Below, piece by piece: positions 52,968 to 62,600 of a stretch of 64,000 bases of DNA. The DNA lies in assembly GCA_023091735.1 (NCBI GenBank), contig JALKBU010000064.1, positions 1 to 64,000 of the forward strand. Direction: 5' to 3'. Made by a program: the position numbers and the translations under genes. Source of the stretch: Trichomonas tenax (taxonomy: Eukaryota; Parabasalia; Trichomonadida; Trichomonadidae). The notes below the pieces were generated by a model. That model made no database searches. It worked only from the letters and a program-made list of their open reading frames with translations, and was not told the DNA's origin. The first letter of the stretch is position 1; each line of letters starts with the position of its first letter.

Positions 52968-53831
52968 TTAGTTAATATTTGCACGCAAATTACGCAACTT
53001 CTCTTCTAATTCTCTTTCTTTCGTATCCAAAAGCTCATCAATCTCTTTCTCAGCAAATTTTGCGCCTGTTGGATCATCTTTTGCAGCATTTTGTGTATCA
53101 TCATCCGGTGGAGCGTTTTTAAGTTGACGAATGAATGGCGAAATGATTTCATTGCCACCACACTCTGTATCTGAATCAGGAAGAATGAAAACTGGACTGA
53201 TATGCGCAGTTACAATTTCACCTGTGAGTTTTTCGCCAATTGCTAGTTGACGAATAAGGTTCTTGAACCTATTAGCGAGATCATCATCTTTATATGATGT
53301 AAATATAAGTCCTGCGTGATATTTTGATGCAATTGCACGTAAACCTTGCACTGTGTTTATTTTTGCGCTCGGATCCTTCGACTTGAATGCATCATAAAAC
53401 GTACCGATGAAGAAAAGTGACTGGTTCTTGTATGCGAATTTTGATTTGAGATTTTCTGCCCAATCAATAGCTGTTAAAATACTTGATGTTTTGTCGACGT
53501 TGAATGTTATGAAAACGTTAAAATTTTTCAATGTCTCTTTTGTTACAATTGTGCCAACTAATTGTTCAAGTTTCGTTCCTGAGCCTATTTCCCAGAAATG
53601 GAGCACAATTTCTTTATCGTTGTTCCTTATTGACGCGCTTTGGTACGAAAGAGCGAGTGTTGGAGGTGGTTCATCGCGTCTTGAGAAGAATTGATTCTGT
53701 AAACAGCTCTTTCCGCATTTTTCTGACCCAAGGAAGAGAAAATGCTTCTCGGCATTGTTTCCTGATTGGAGAGATGCGGCTTTTTCATTGATTAACGCGC
53801 CCCAAATATCACGCTTTGGATCAACATTCAT
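52968..53831 (-). CDS. DYNC2LI1: Dynein-2 light intermediate chain
   Basis: 287 aa. The Ras-like fold has P-loop GSEKCGKSCL, then FFSRRDEPPPTLALSY and VLHFWEIGSGTKLEQLV, both diagnostic for the cytoplasmic dynein-2 (retrograde IFT) light intermediate chain. LFFIGTFYDAF stands at the G4 region and SPVFILPDSD near the C-terminal strand. A charged coiled coil closes the protein. It stabilises the IFT dynein heavy chain in flagella. The family GTPase site is partly degenerate, as usual. Length is near that of animal relatives (about 350), slightly short. It is convergent with the coiled-coil gene (95-bp gap). Confidence 0.88.
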   Translation of the reverse strand: MNVDPKRDIWGALINEKAASLQSGNNAEKHFLFLGSEKCGKSCLQNQFFSRRDEPPPTLALSYQSASIRNNDKEIVLHFWEIGSGTKLEQLVGTIVTKETLKNFNVFITFNVDKTSSILTAIDWAENLKSKFAYKNQSLFFIGTFYDAFKSKDPSAKINTVQGLRAIASKYHAGLIFTSYKDDDLANRFKNLIRQLAIGEKLTGEIVTAHISPVFILPDSDTECGGNEIISPFIRQLKNAPPDDDTQNAAKDDPTGAKFAEKEIDELLDTKERELEEKLRNLRANIN

Positions 53832-54288
53832 CTATTTATTTTTTTGCCCTTGTTTTTTAATTTGTTGGTACTTTTTTGTTATTAATATATTTCAAAAACA
53901 CTTCCAGTCGATCATATAACTATTATAGTATATTTTTGCTGAAATAGATTTTTGATAATATCGATTTTTAGCTATAAAAATGAATTTTTTAATAAAACAA
54001 AAAAGTTTATTATCATTAAAATGAAAATCTAAAATTTACCTATAGCTTTAGAGTTGCTAATAGGTGAGAAATTCTTCAGAATTTTTACCATGTACAAGAA
54101 ATTGAAAATAATATAATTTAAATTATGCTCAAATTTGAAAAATTCTGTGAAATTTCATTATAAAATTAGCAGTTAATGGTATACAAATAATTTTAAAATA
54201 TTTTGCCACATAAAGTTATCAAATAGTAGTTATTTGACACGTAACCAAATGTAAAATATTTTATTTATCAGAAAAGATATTTTATTTG
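53832..54288. other. AT-rich spacer between divergent genes
   Basis: No ORF; GACACGTAA motif at about 54237. Nothing else was seen. Confidence 0.4.
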
Positions 54289-54297
54289 TCACTTTTC
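54289..54297 (+). promoter_or_regulatory. Inr-like TCACTTTTC
   Basis: Five bases before the ATG at 54303, the same layout as the TVP23-like gene. Confidence 0.6.
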
Positions 54298-54302
54298 AGA
54301 AA

Positions 54303-54749
54303 ATGGAGGAAAGTCAAACTGCTCCGACATTGGAAGAAATTTGCGATTTCGTGACAAATGTAATCGGACCTGATGTTGAAGCCATCAAACGCTTCGAGGG
54401 CAAAGAAGGACAGAAATTTGACGGAATTGAGAGCAGATTGAGAGAATTTCAAGTTTTACTTGAGGAAGTTCCGAAAGCAGCTGAATTTGAGAACCCACAG
54501 GAACTCGCAACACACTTACAAACGATTTTCTCATCGATAGATGCTTTATACAACTTTGTTCAAGATGTCAAGAACAGACTCACATTAATAAATCAAGAAG
54601 TCGATAGAAGATCTCCGAAATTATTGCGCGGACTCTTTAAATCGAAGGAATCTGCAAAACCTGTCGATTTGAAAGATGCAAAATTCGAAACAGATTCTTT
54701 AATGGAGCTTTACGGCATTCTTCCAAAGGATGCTCCAGCGCCACAGTAA
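54303..54749 (+). CDS. Small helical protein, possible BLOC-1 subunit 4
   Basis: 148 aa, predicted all-helical. The central part (LQTIFSSIDALYNFVQDVKN, RLTLINQEVDRRSPKLLRGL) resembles the cappuccino (BLOC1S4) segment with IYxxIDxLExFV, a heptad stretch, then a KxLF end. BLOC-1 acts with AP-3 in sorting to lysosome-related organelles, and an AP-3 gene lies in this window, though not adjacent. Similarity is by pattern only and could be chance for a short helical protein. The start is fixed by the Inr-like element. The C-terminus (LKDAKFETDSLMELYGILPK) matches nothing I know. Confidence 0.45.
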   Translation: MEESQTAPTLEEICDFVTNVIGPDVEAIKRFEGKEGQKFDGIESRLREFQVLLEEVPKAAEFENPQELATHLQTIFSSIDALYNFVQDVKNRLTLINQEVDRRSPKLLRGLFKSKESAKPVDLKDAKFETDSLMELYGILPKDAPAPQ

Positions 54750-55013
54750 CTTTGACACTTTTACAAAATATTGTATTCTTTTATTATTTATTTATTGGAT
54801 CATTGTTTATCCAGATTATCCAATTATAAAAACTGTTTATACTCAACAAGCCAATATTTCTTTACTATCAATATTACCTCAATATTAGTTTTTTTATAAT
54901 TTTCATAATATTACTGTTCTATTTAATAGAATAGATATATTGGCTCGAAAAATAATTGATTATGTTCGAAACAATAGTATTATAAACAATTTATTTTGAG
55001 AATGAAAATATAA

Positions 55014-56753
55014 TTAGTATTTGTCATTCTTGTAAGTGAACAATGCCAACGAAATAGCCAAACATCTCATTGGACCAATAGTCTTAGCGCTCTCAACATT
55101 CATTGTATTTGAGCCTAAGAATGTTGCTTTAAACCATACAACATCATTTGCATCCTTGAAAACAACTGTGTTCAGTCTATTTTCTTCAATAGAACCAGTC
55201 AAAACAACAGGAGATCTGTGATCACTTAAATGATGGAGGAAAATACGCTGATTCACATCATTCTTGGAACTATGAGCAATAGACCTTATCGTAACGAGCT
55301 CAGTTCCAATGTTGGATCCTTCTCTTAATGAAAAATCTTTCGAATCATTTGCAACAATGATAATTCCATCTTTGTTTTCTGAAGAAATGTGTGCATCATG
55401 TCCCTTGGTAACAACTATCTCCTTTCTATCAACTGATTTCTTCGTTTTCAAGGAATATAAAGGCTCATCATTTTCAAAGATTCTGACATAATTGCGAACC
55501 ATTCCCATGTGCGCCTTCGATTCGAAGGAGACGGTGTACTTTGACATGGTGTCTCTTTTCTTCTTTCTGTCTGAGTTTTTTTTCGATGAAATAATATTTT
55601 CTATATTGTCTGTTGAACCTTTGACGATAACATCAGCATCAACAAATTCAAGTTCTGGCTTTTGCTCCTCATTCTTTTCACTTTCTTTCATCTCGGATTT
55701 AATTTCTTGATGAATCTTTTGTGTTTCTTCTTCTGGAGGAACAATTTCTTGTGTATTCTTCTCTGCTTTTGTGTCTGGAGCTTGCACTGAGTGTGATGTT
55801 GATTTCAAGCCTGGCCTCTTGATGCAAGGATGGCGAATGTTATCAGGAGCACTCGGTGGACGGAGTGGAGGTGGATTTTCTGGTGCGCGAACTAAAGCAT
55901 TCAAAGAATTTGGTTTTGGCTTAGCACGCAATAATCTTGGGTTGACAGCATCTGGCTGTGATGGAGGAAGCAACAGCATGCGTGGTGGGGCTTCTGGTGG
56001 TGCAATTCTTGGAACAGTAACATTCGATGTGTTTGACTTTAAATCTTCTGCCACAGATAATGGCTCAGGTGGTTTAGCAATAACCTGGTTCTGTTTTGGC
56101 TGTTCTTTAGATTTCCAATCAACATTATTTATTTTTGGCTCTTCAGAGTCAATTTCTATATCTACAGCTTCAGACTTCACTGGAGAAACATTTTTCTTCT
56201 TCGTTAGCTCTGTTTTCGAAATATTTTTCGATTTTATTTCTTTTTCTTGTTCGACAATTGAAAGATCAAGATCAGCCTCATTTGGTAGCTTTTGGACTAT
56301 CTCAACAGGTTCAAATTCATCACTGTTTGATTCTTTTTCTTTCTGATTCTTATGAAGTGAAGAAGGCTTGAATTTGTATCTCTTTACGTTAGGAACATTC
56401 TTGGACTTACGTTTCGATGCATAATTTGCTTGGTTTATATCATTTTCTGGCGAATTTTTATTAAAGTTGATTTCTGGGCTGTTCTGTTTCTCACCATTAG
56501 GAACTTCATCATTATCATTAATGATGAATGCATTGTTCTCCTGAAGAGTCTCATTATCAATTAATGTTTCGATTCTGCAAACATCGTGATCTAGAAGGAT
56601 GGGACAAGGAATAGTATCAGGAAGTTCGACGCGTGGATAGTATTCTTGTATTAGATTCTTGCTATGCTTAACACGTAGATGGATAAACGTCATTTTTGTA
56701 AAATCTCCAACCGAAAATTTTGTGTCACATTTTACAATTAAGGTTAATAACAT
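55014..56753 (-). CDS. Tubby-like domain protein with long disordered N-terminus
   Basis: 579 aa. Residues 20-55 form a short folded start (MTFIHLRVKHSKNLIQEYYP). Residues about 85-400 are disordered, Pro- and Lys/Glu-rich (APPEAPPRMLLLPPSQPDA). From about 400 the Tubby-like pattern appears: KYTVSFESKAHMGMVRNYVR, HISSENKDGIIIVAND, NDVVWFKATFLGSNTMNVES and a terminal helix GPMRCLAISLALFTY. That helix corresponds to the buried Tubby C-terminal helix. Phosphoinositide binding and flagellar cargo delivery are known for the family; not shown here. An alternative ATG at 56693 removes 20 residues. Confidence 0.62.
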   Translation of the reverse strand: MLLTLIVKCDTKFSVGDFTKMTFIHLRVKHSKNLIQEYYPRVELPDTIPCPILLDHDVCRIETLIDNETLQENNAFIINDNDEVPNGEKQNSPEINFNKNSPENDINQANYASKRKSKNVPNVKRYKFKPSSLHKNQKEKESNSDEFEPVEIVQKLPNEADLDLSIVEQEKEIKSKNISKTELTKKKNVSPVKSEAVDIEIDSEEPKINNVDWKSKEQPKQNQVIAKPPEPLSVAEDLKSNTSNVTVPRIAPPEAPPRMLLLPPSQPDAVNPRLLRAKPKPNSLNALVRAPENPPPLRPPSAPDNIRHPCIKRPGLKSTSHSVQAPDTKAEKNTQEIVPPEEETQKIHQEIKSEMKESEKNEEQKPELEFVDADVIVKGSTDNIENIISSKKNSDRKKKRDTMSKYTVSFESKAHMGMVRNYVRIFENDEPLYSLKTKKSVDRKEIVVTKGHDAHISSENKDGIIIVANDSKDFSLREGSNIGTELVTIRSIAHSSKNDVNQRIFLHHLSDHRSPVVLTGSIEENRLNTVVFKDANDVVWFKATFLGSNTMNVESAKTIGPMRCLAISLALFTYKNDKY

Positions 56754-56855
56754 TTTGGACTCAAAATATAAAAATAATTGTTTTCATAGGATATTAAATT
56801 GTTTTGTCTAGGAAAAATAAAGGAAATGTAAGGAATTGTCAAAAATTCCAAAAAT

Positions 56856-56934
56856 GGTCACTCTGGGGTTCGAACCCAGGCCCTCGCGGACCAGTGCCTT
56901 AAACTGGCGCCTTAGACCACTCGGCCAAATGACC
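56856..56934 (-). tRNA. tRNA-Leu (anticodon AAG)
   Basis: Minus-strand cloverleaf of 79 nt. The acceptor stem is GGTCATT paired with AGTGACC. The D-arm starts TGGCCGAGTGG and the anticodon stem is CCAGT/ACTGG with loop TTAAGGC, giving AAG. A long variable arm typical of Leu follows, then a T-arm CTGGG TTCGAAC CCCAG. CCA is not encoded. A T-run follows the gene at once, fitting a Pol III terminator. It reads CTT, and CTC through inosine. Confidence 0.95.
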
Positions 56935-57335
56935 TTGACATCTTTTTTATTTAACTATTTATTATAGATGATATACATATTTTGGATATTTCAAAACTCA
57001 TTTATATAATTAAAGCGTTCAATTGCCATACCCAAAAAATACTCAAATCTCTAACTATTCGCTCTAATTCATATTGATAATTCTTTTGTATGAATTTTCT
57101 TTATTCATTGCTATCTCCAACTCTGTATGCATTTTACTATGTGCCAAATATCGTAGTACTTTAAATTTTGATAATATTGAAATCTATAGTTTACAAATCA
57201 ATATCTATAAAGATTTTGCTTTCTATTACCAAATAAATGATAGAATATGAACAAGATTATTGGGGAATGATACTTCTTTCTTTTTTGACAAATGATAAAT
57301 TCATTTTTTTTTTGCAATTTCAGCGTTTTGAGTTG
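56935..57335. other. AT-rich spacer
   Basis: 5' flank of the tRNA gene and 3' flank of the ankyrin gene; nothing recognised. Confidence 0.4.
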
Positions 57336-58430
57336 TCATTTAGTGTTTTTGTTGTTATTCTGAAGGAAGATTTCTATTGCTGCAATACTCTTCGTGGCTA
57401 AACACATTTGAAGAGCATTCTTGATCTCATCGGGTTGAAATTCTTTGTTCTTCAGCAGCCAAGAGAGAACTTCTATTTTCCTATTCAATGCTGCTGTAAC
57501 GAGGACATCAGAGAAGTCTAAGTTATTCGCATTACACATCTCTATTATCTCAAGATTTCCTCCTTCAACGGCAAAAACCGGAAGTCGATCTTTTTGTTCT
57601 GTCAATGAAAACAAATATTTGAAACATGAAATCGATCCATAGTGAGCGCAAAACTGAATTGGTGTTAGAAATTCTGTGTTAGGATTAAAATAACTTAACT
57701 TCAAAAAGGTATTATTGACTGCGTCTGCGTTTGGAAGCAATTTCTGGATTTTTTCGATGTCATCATTATAAAGTGAAAACTCGATTGATTCAACTGGATA
57801 GAATGACGTGAAAACCTCTCTTGAAAGAGAGCAATTGTTTTCACGATATGTTGCGAGATAGTTTCGATTGAATTCGATGTCAATCGATGAGATTTGATTC
57901 AGTTGTTGTGATGTTGTGAAAAATACATCCAACTTGTTGAAAACTTCAGTGACAAATGAAGAATTGTTAGCGTCGAGTTCTGGGGAGAATGTGATCAACA
58001 AAATGAACAATCGTGTTGATGCTTCCATTGGGAGGATGTTGATATATTCGGTGATTTCTTCGATTGTGAAAATTCCATCAAGGAAACACTGCTTCAATAG
58101 ACGTATTCGCATCTCAAATGGATAGATCATTTGCGTTGACATGATTGAATCGATGAAAATCTGCTTAAAAGTGAAAAATTTGTCTGTTTTTCGTGTTGTT
58201 GTTATTTCTTTGACTAAATGTGATAAATTTGGAATCGACTTCGGTCGAATTTCTGCTCCTATTCCGATTTCTGATGATAAAAACAGAAGATTCTCTTCAA
58301 GACTTTCATCGCAGTAAAATGAGATGAATGAAGTGATGATGTTGTCGATGGTTTCTTTTTCATTTGAATTTTTGATTTCGGAAATCCAATTTTGGAACTG
58401 AAGTCCAATTCTAAGATGAAGAGGAAGCAT
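57336..58430 (-). CDS. DUF3447-type ankyrin protein
   Basis: About 364 aa. The N-terminal 200 residues are helical (HLRIGLQFQNWISEIKN, MEASTRLFILLITFSPELDA), as in trichomonad ankyrin proteins. From about 230 onward ankyrin-like units appear: NDDIEKIQKLLPNADAV, LTPIQFCAHYGSISCFKYLF, VEGGNLEIIEMCNANNLD and AALNRKIEVLSWLL. This matches the DUF3447 family expanded in this group; a protein-binding role is assumed. The ATG at 58430 is chosen because an Inr-like TCATATATTTC lies 20 bases upstream, inside the longer ORF starting at 58472. Two GACATGTAAAA motifs sit just beyond. Confidence 0.7.
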   Translation of the reverse strand: MLPLHLRIGLQFQNWISEIKNSNEKETIDNIITSFISFYCDESLEENLLFLSSEIGIGAEIRPKSIPNLSHLVKEITTTRKTDKFFTFKQIFIDSIMSTQMIYPFEMRIRLLKQCFLDGIFTIEEITEYINILPMEASTRLFILLITFSPELDANNSSFVTEVFNKLDVFFTTSQQLNQISSIDIEFNRNYLATYRENNCSLSREVFTSFYPVESIEFSLYNDDIEKIQKLLPNADAVNNTFLKLSYFNPNTEFLTPIQFCAHYGSISCFKYLFSLTEQKDRLPVFAVEGGNLEIIEMCNANNLDFSDVLVTAALNRKIEVLSWLLKNKEFQPDEIKNALQMCLATKSIAAIEIFLQNNNKNTK

Positions 58431-58449
58431 TTTGATTTTTTGCCAAGTA

Positions 58450-58460
58450 GAAATATATGA
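58450..58460 (-). promoter_or_regulatory. Inr-like TCATATATTTC of ankyrin gene
   Basis: Twenty bases before the chosen ATG. TTTTACATGTCAT-type motifs follow at about 58460-58485. Confidence 0.4.
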
Positions 58461-58519
58461 CATGTAAAACATATTATGACATGTAAAAACGATAAAAGAG
58501 TTTTATTGAGAAGTTTACG

Positions 58520-59475
58520 AAATCATTTTTTTCTTCCTGCACAAGGATATTGCCCCAGGCGACGTCTGGGCGATGTTCTACGGCGATGCTCATATGGATT
58601 ATTCATTCACTGATAAAGAGAATCCTGAAATTCCTAAGATTGAAGACAAAAAATATTTCGCCTACAACTGCGTTTTCTGTAACCAACAGAACGGATACAT
58701 TTACATATCAGGAAGTTCCATTGATTTCCTCCACAGCTTCTGTCTCTTCCATGACAACTCTAAGTCTGATATTGGAGGAAGTATTTACTTTTGGGGAGAT
58801 AGTCGAATTGTTCAACACAGATTCTGTGCTTACAACTCAACAATATCAGTTAAACAAGGATCGTTTTCTTATACTTATGTTATTTCTTCTGAGAATTTTA
58901 ATCTCCACATTGAGTGTTCTATGACACACTGCAAATCTCTATCGCCAGCTTTCGGTCAAGTCATTCTTGCAGTGCATGGCATCGGATCATTAAGTTCATC
59001 AAATTCAAGTCAAACCTGGATACTCTTTTGACAGACCATCTCCATCTGCAGCAATTAATTACACAACTGTTTCGAATAACTCCGCTCAAGCTAGAGTTAT
59101 CATACATTATTATACTTATTATTATTATTCCATAAATTTCAAATTGACACAAACAAACATCATCAACAACGAAATTACAGAATCGGGAAATTCTGACAGT
59201 TCCATTGTTCGCGGCCAAGGAGGAACAACAACAGTTGAAAATTGTTGTTTTTTTTGGAAATAACGTTAGAACTGGAAAATTATTTCGTCGAGATAATGGT
59301 GAATTCATCATTAAAGACGGGCACATTGACTCATTCAGTTCAAGAGGAAGTCTTTTAATAACACAAATTATGAATAACTTTCAATTCAATTTCCCTTCCC
59401 ATATGTCGACTTTCAAATGTGAAAATATTTTGGAGTTTGAATGTATTTGTGCAAAAACAAGACATCCATTGTAGT
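58520..59475 (+). pseudogene. Beta-helix surface protein pseudogene
   Basis: Three frames continue one another. The first ends at 59031 (GYIYISGSSIDFLHSFCLFH, GGSIYFWGDSRIVQHRFCAY), the second runs to about 59262 (SAAINYTTVSNNSAQARVII, IVRGQGGTTTVENCCFF) and the third to 59475 (DGHIDSFSSRGSLLITQIMN). The pattern is that of the Pmp-like beta-helix family, as at 25264-26454. Frameshifts lie near 59000 and at a T8 run (about 59246-59253). The frame is open but lacks an ATG before 58573, and no C-terminal TM follows, so both ends are lost. Inactive. Confidence 0.72.
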
Positions 59476-59638
59476 AACAGTTTTTTTTCGTCGCCACATC
59501 TGTTCAGCGCCGTTCGCTCTTGGAAGCGTCGTTAGTTAAAGAATCGAAGATCATTGGATTCTTCGCTTTCTTCACAAACGCAATGAATTTAGTAAAATAG
59601 AGATTTTTTTCATAAAATATAAAAAAAAACTTTTAAAA

Positions 59639-62600
59639 TTATTTACGTTTGAACATTTTCCGAGCACGTTCCGCTGCATCAAGGTTATCTTGATATGTCT
59701 TGAGCTTGTTCATGGCGTTCATCTTCTGAACCATCTTCGCACCAGTCTTCTTCACTGGGTTTGCAGCAATCCACTTCTGCTTTGCGATAGCTTCGACTTT
59801 CTTGTTGATCTTGAGACAGTAGAAACGAACAGTGCGTGTCTTCTTCATCATTGCATCGCTGTCACCGCCAGACTGAAGAACTTGTGCGACGATTGATGCA
59901 ATGGCTGTCTTGACTATGTTTGATGCAGCGATTGTAATGAATTCCGGATCAGGGTCTGTGTTGTTGACGGCAGTTTCGGCTGCGATGATAAGAAGCTGAG
60001 CAGCCTCTGAAACATCATGCGCGCACTTGATGATGAATGCCTCGTTGTGGATTTTTTCGCGCATCTCTGAGCAAATCTTCTGTGACTGCTCAAGAATTTC
60101 TCCTGCAGTCTGCATGATTGGTGTTGCGCATGCAATGATGTATGCAGCCATTGATCCTTCTTCTGCCTTGATGTCGACATCGACAGCTGGATTCTGTGAA
60201 GATGGGGCACTTTCATTGCCTTCGTCCTCTTCTTCAATGAACTCGTCTGGGATTTCCTCTTGTTCGATTGTGATTGAACTTCCGAGCTGAGATGAGAACA
60301 TGGCGAGTCTGTTGCTCATGTCTGAGATTGCAGATGCTGTGGCCATGAGCTCTGCACTGACTTCGTCATCTGGAACTGCTGCACCGCTTGGTCCAACTGG
60401 CTCCAGCTCTGGAGGGACGTATGCAGCAGCTTGTGTAGCAAGCTCAAACTGCCTGTCAATCGCCTCCTTGAGCTGCTGCTGAGCCTCTGCCTGCTTCTCT
60501 TTGTGACCGTTCTCACGAAGGAGACGCGACTTGACTGCAACGAGGATCTGCGTGATTGCTGAGCTGATCGCATGTGCGTTTGTCTGCTGTGCAACTTGCA
60601 TTGACTTCTCTTGGCTGGCGTTAGCCATCGTGAGAGAGGCTTTGAGAACATTATCGGCTGAAATTCGCAGTTTTTCACATACATCGAGAATTTCTTCTGA
60701 TGTTGCTTGTTCGTTGTTGAGGACTGTGTTGTACTTCGCGAGCACATCGTTGTATGCCTTGATTGCGAGTGTCTGGTCCTGAAGAGCATCTGTTGGAGCG
60801 ATGTCTGTGTGGCTGACATTGAACGAAGGTGTGTATTCTGGAACACGTGAAGCCGCAACTGGATCTGGATCGATGATCAAAACATCTGTAGCGAGGGCAG
60901 CTGCTGGCAAGAACTTCGTAACTTGCGTGATGAGCTTCATCAAGTTGTCAATGATTGGCATCGGCGGGAAAACGCTGTTGTAGTCCATCTGTGTGCCGGC
61001 GAAATTGTCAATAATCATCGTGAGCTGCTTGTACGAATCAAGGAATGGCTTCTTTGTCTTACCGATGGCGTGTTCCTTGCAGACATTGAATGCTTCATTC
61101 ATCTTGTTATATGCAACAGTTAGCATCGGGCTTGTGTCTTTGTATGTGTCCTTGTGCAAGCAGATCAATGCCGCAACAACTCTTCTGATGCACTCAACAA
61201 GAACCCTGATTAACGCTGAATAGAAGACGTTCATTTCTGCCTTGAATCCTGTCAGCTGAGCCTCACTTTCTTCTGGAGACTCCATCAAGTTGATTGTTGT
61301 ATCGACTTGTCTGGAGACGATTCTGTTATTTCTCCTCAACTCAATAGAAAGCTTTTCGATCTGCTTGCCTGTCTGCGTTGCGATTGATGCGAATTGGCTG
61401 AAGCAGTTCGCTGTCTCGATGATCCTCTGGAGGACGTAATCTGTCTGGTTGATTCCCAGGGAAACGAGAAGAATGTAGCTGGCTACGCTGATCATGAACT
61501 GCCTAAGAGTGGAAATTAAGTACTCATCAGAATCCTCTGGGTTGATTAAACACTTGATGATTGTGTTTGCAGAGAATCTCAAAACTTCGAAGTGCTCATA
61601 AAGCAAATCGATGATCAAAACTTTGTTGCTGCGATCGATTTCGCTCGAGAAAGCGTTCTTCGTGTCGATAACGAAAATCTGTGCGACTTGGTTTATGAGT
61701 GGAGGAACACCATCTGCTCTGCTGATTGTTGACAGAATGTCGGCAACATGTATGAACTCGACAGTGTCGTTTGTGGCATCAGGGAAGATCATAGCTAATG
61801 CGATGTAGCATGCGCTTGATGCAATTGCATCACAAAGCGTGTCAACATTGAATGATGTATAGAGATTTGAGAGCTTCTTAACAGCACTCGCCATTGAAGC
61901 ATGGACAAACGGTGGAGCATCGATCTCCTTAACTGCGATGTATTTTGCCATGTACATAACTTCACGAGCCTTGGCATAGATTAATCTAACTTTCTGTGAT
62001 TCTGATTCTCGGTGTGTAACAAATGAGACGAGATGATTGAGGAGATCATCGAAAATGTAGTCTGCAAACTTTGTTAGATCAGCAATATCTGGCTGGATGA
62101 TTGAGCACATTAATTTCTGGATGTTTGTGACAAATTCTGGAGCACTCTTTCCGGAGATCATTTGGTATGATGAATCGGCAACAGCGTTTGCTGCCTTGAC
62201 AATAGGAACAATCTGCTGTGTTGCAACCTGGAACCATGGAGTGAGCATTGGAAGAGCTGATGGTGTGATGAGGGCCTTAGAAATGATCTTCTGACCAAAT
62301 GGTCTGAGTTGTGGCGCAAGTGTGTTGTTCTGTGCCTGCATGGATCTGATGGCCTTGAGTTCTTCTGAAATTTCGTATGCCTTTGAAGGCTGTGGCATTG
62401 CGAGAATGGCTGCGTTCATTTCGACAACAGACTTGTTGAGGCCATTAAGGTAAACCTTAAGAGTTCCAGCATCTGTGACATTCTGTGGTGTTAAAGCGAT
62501 AGCTGCTGGATAGATAACGTCGTTGTAACCCTTAATTGAATAAGGATATGTTGAAATATTTCCTGTAATCTGTGGAGCAAATTCTACGCAGCAGTTCACA

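Noticed and set aside
55771..56346. 191-codon plus-strand ORF, Gly/Ser/Phe-rich
   Set aside because: Antisense to the Pro/Lys-rich linker of the second Tubby-like gene; low complexity.
59690..62294. Plus-strand and alternate-frame ORFs up to 180 codons
   Set aside because: Shadows of the large Ala-rich talin/Sla2-like gene; Ser/Arg/His-rich composition is an artefact of its codons.
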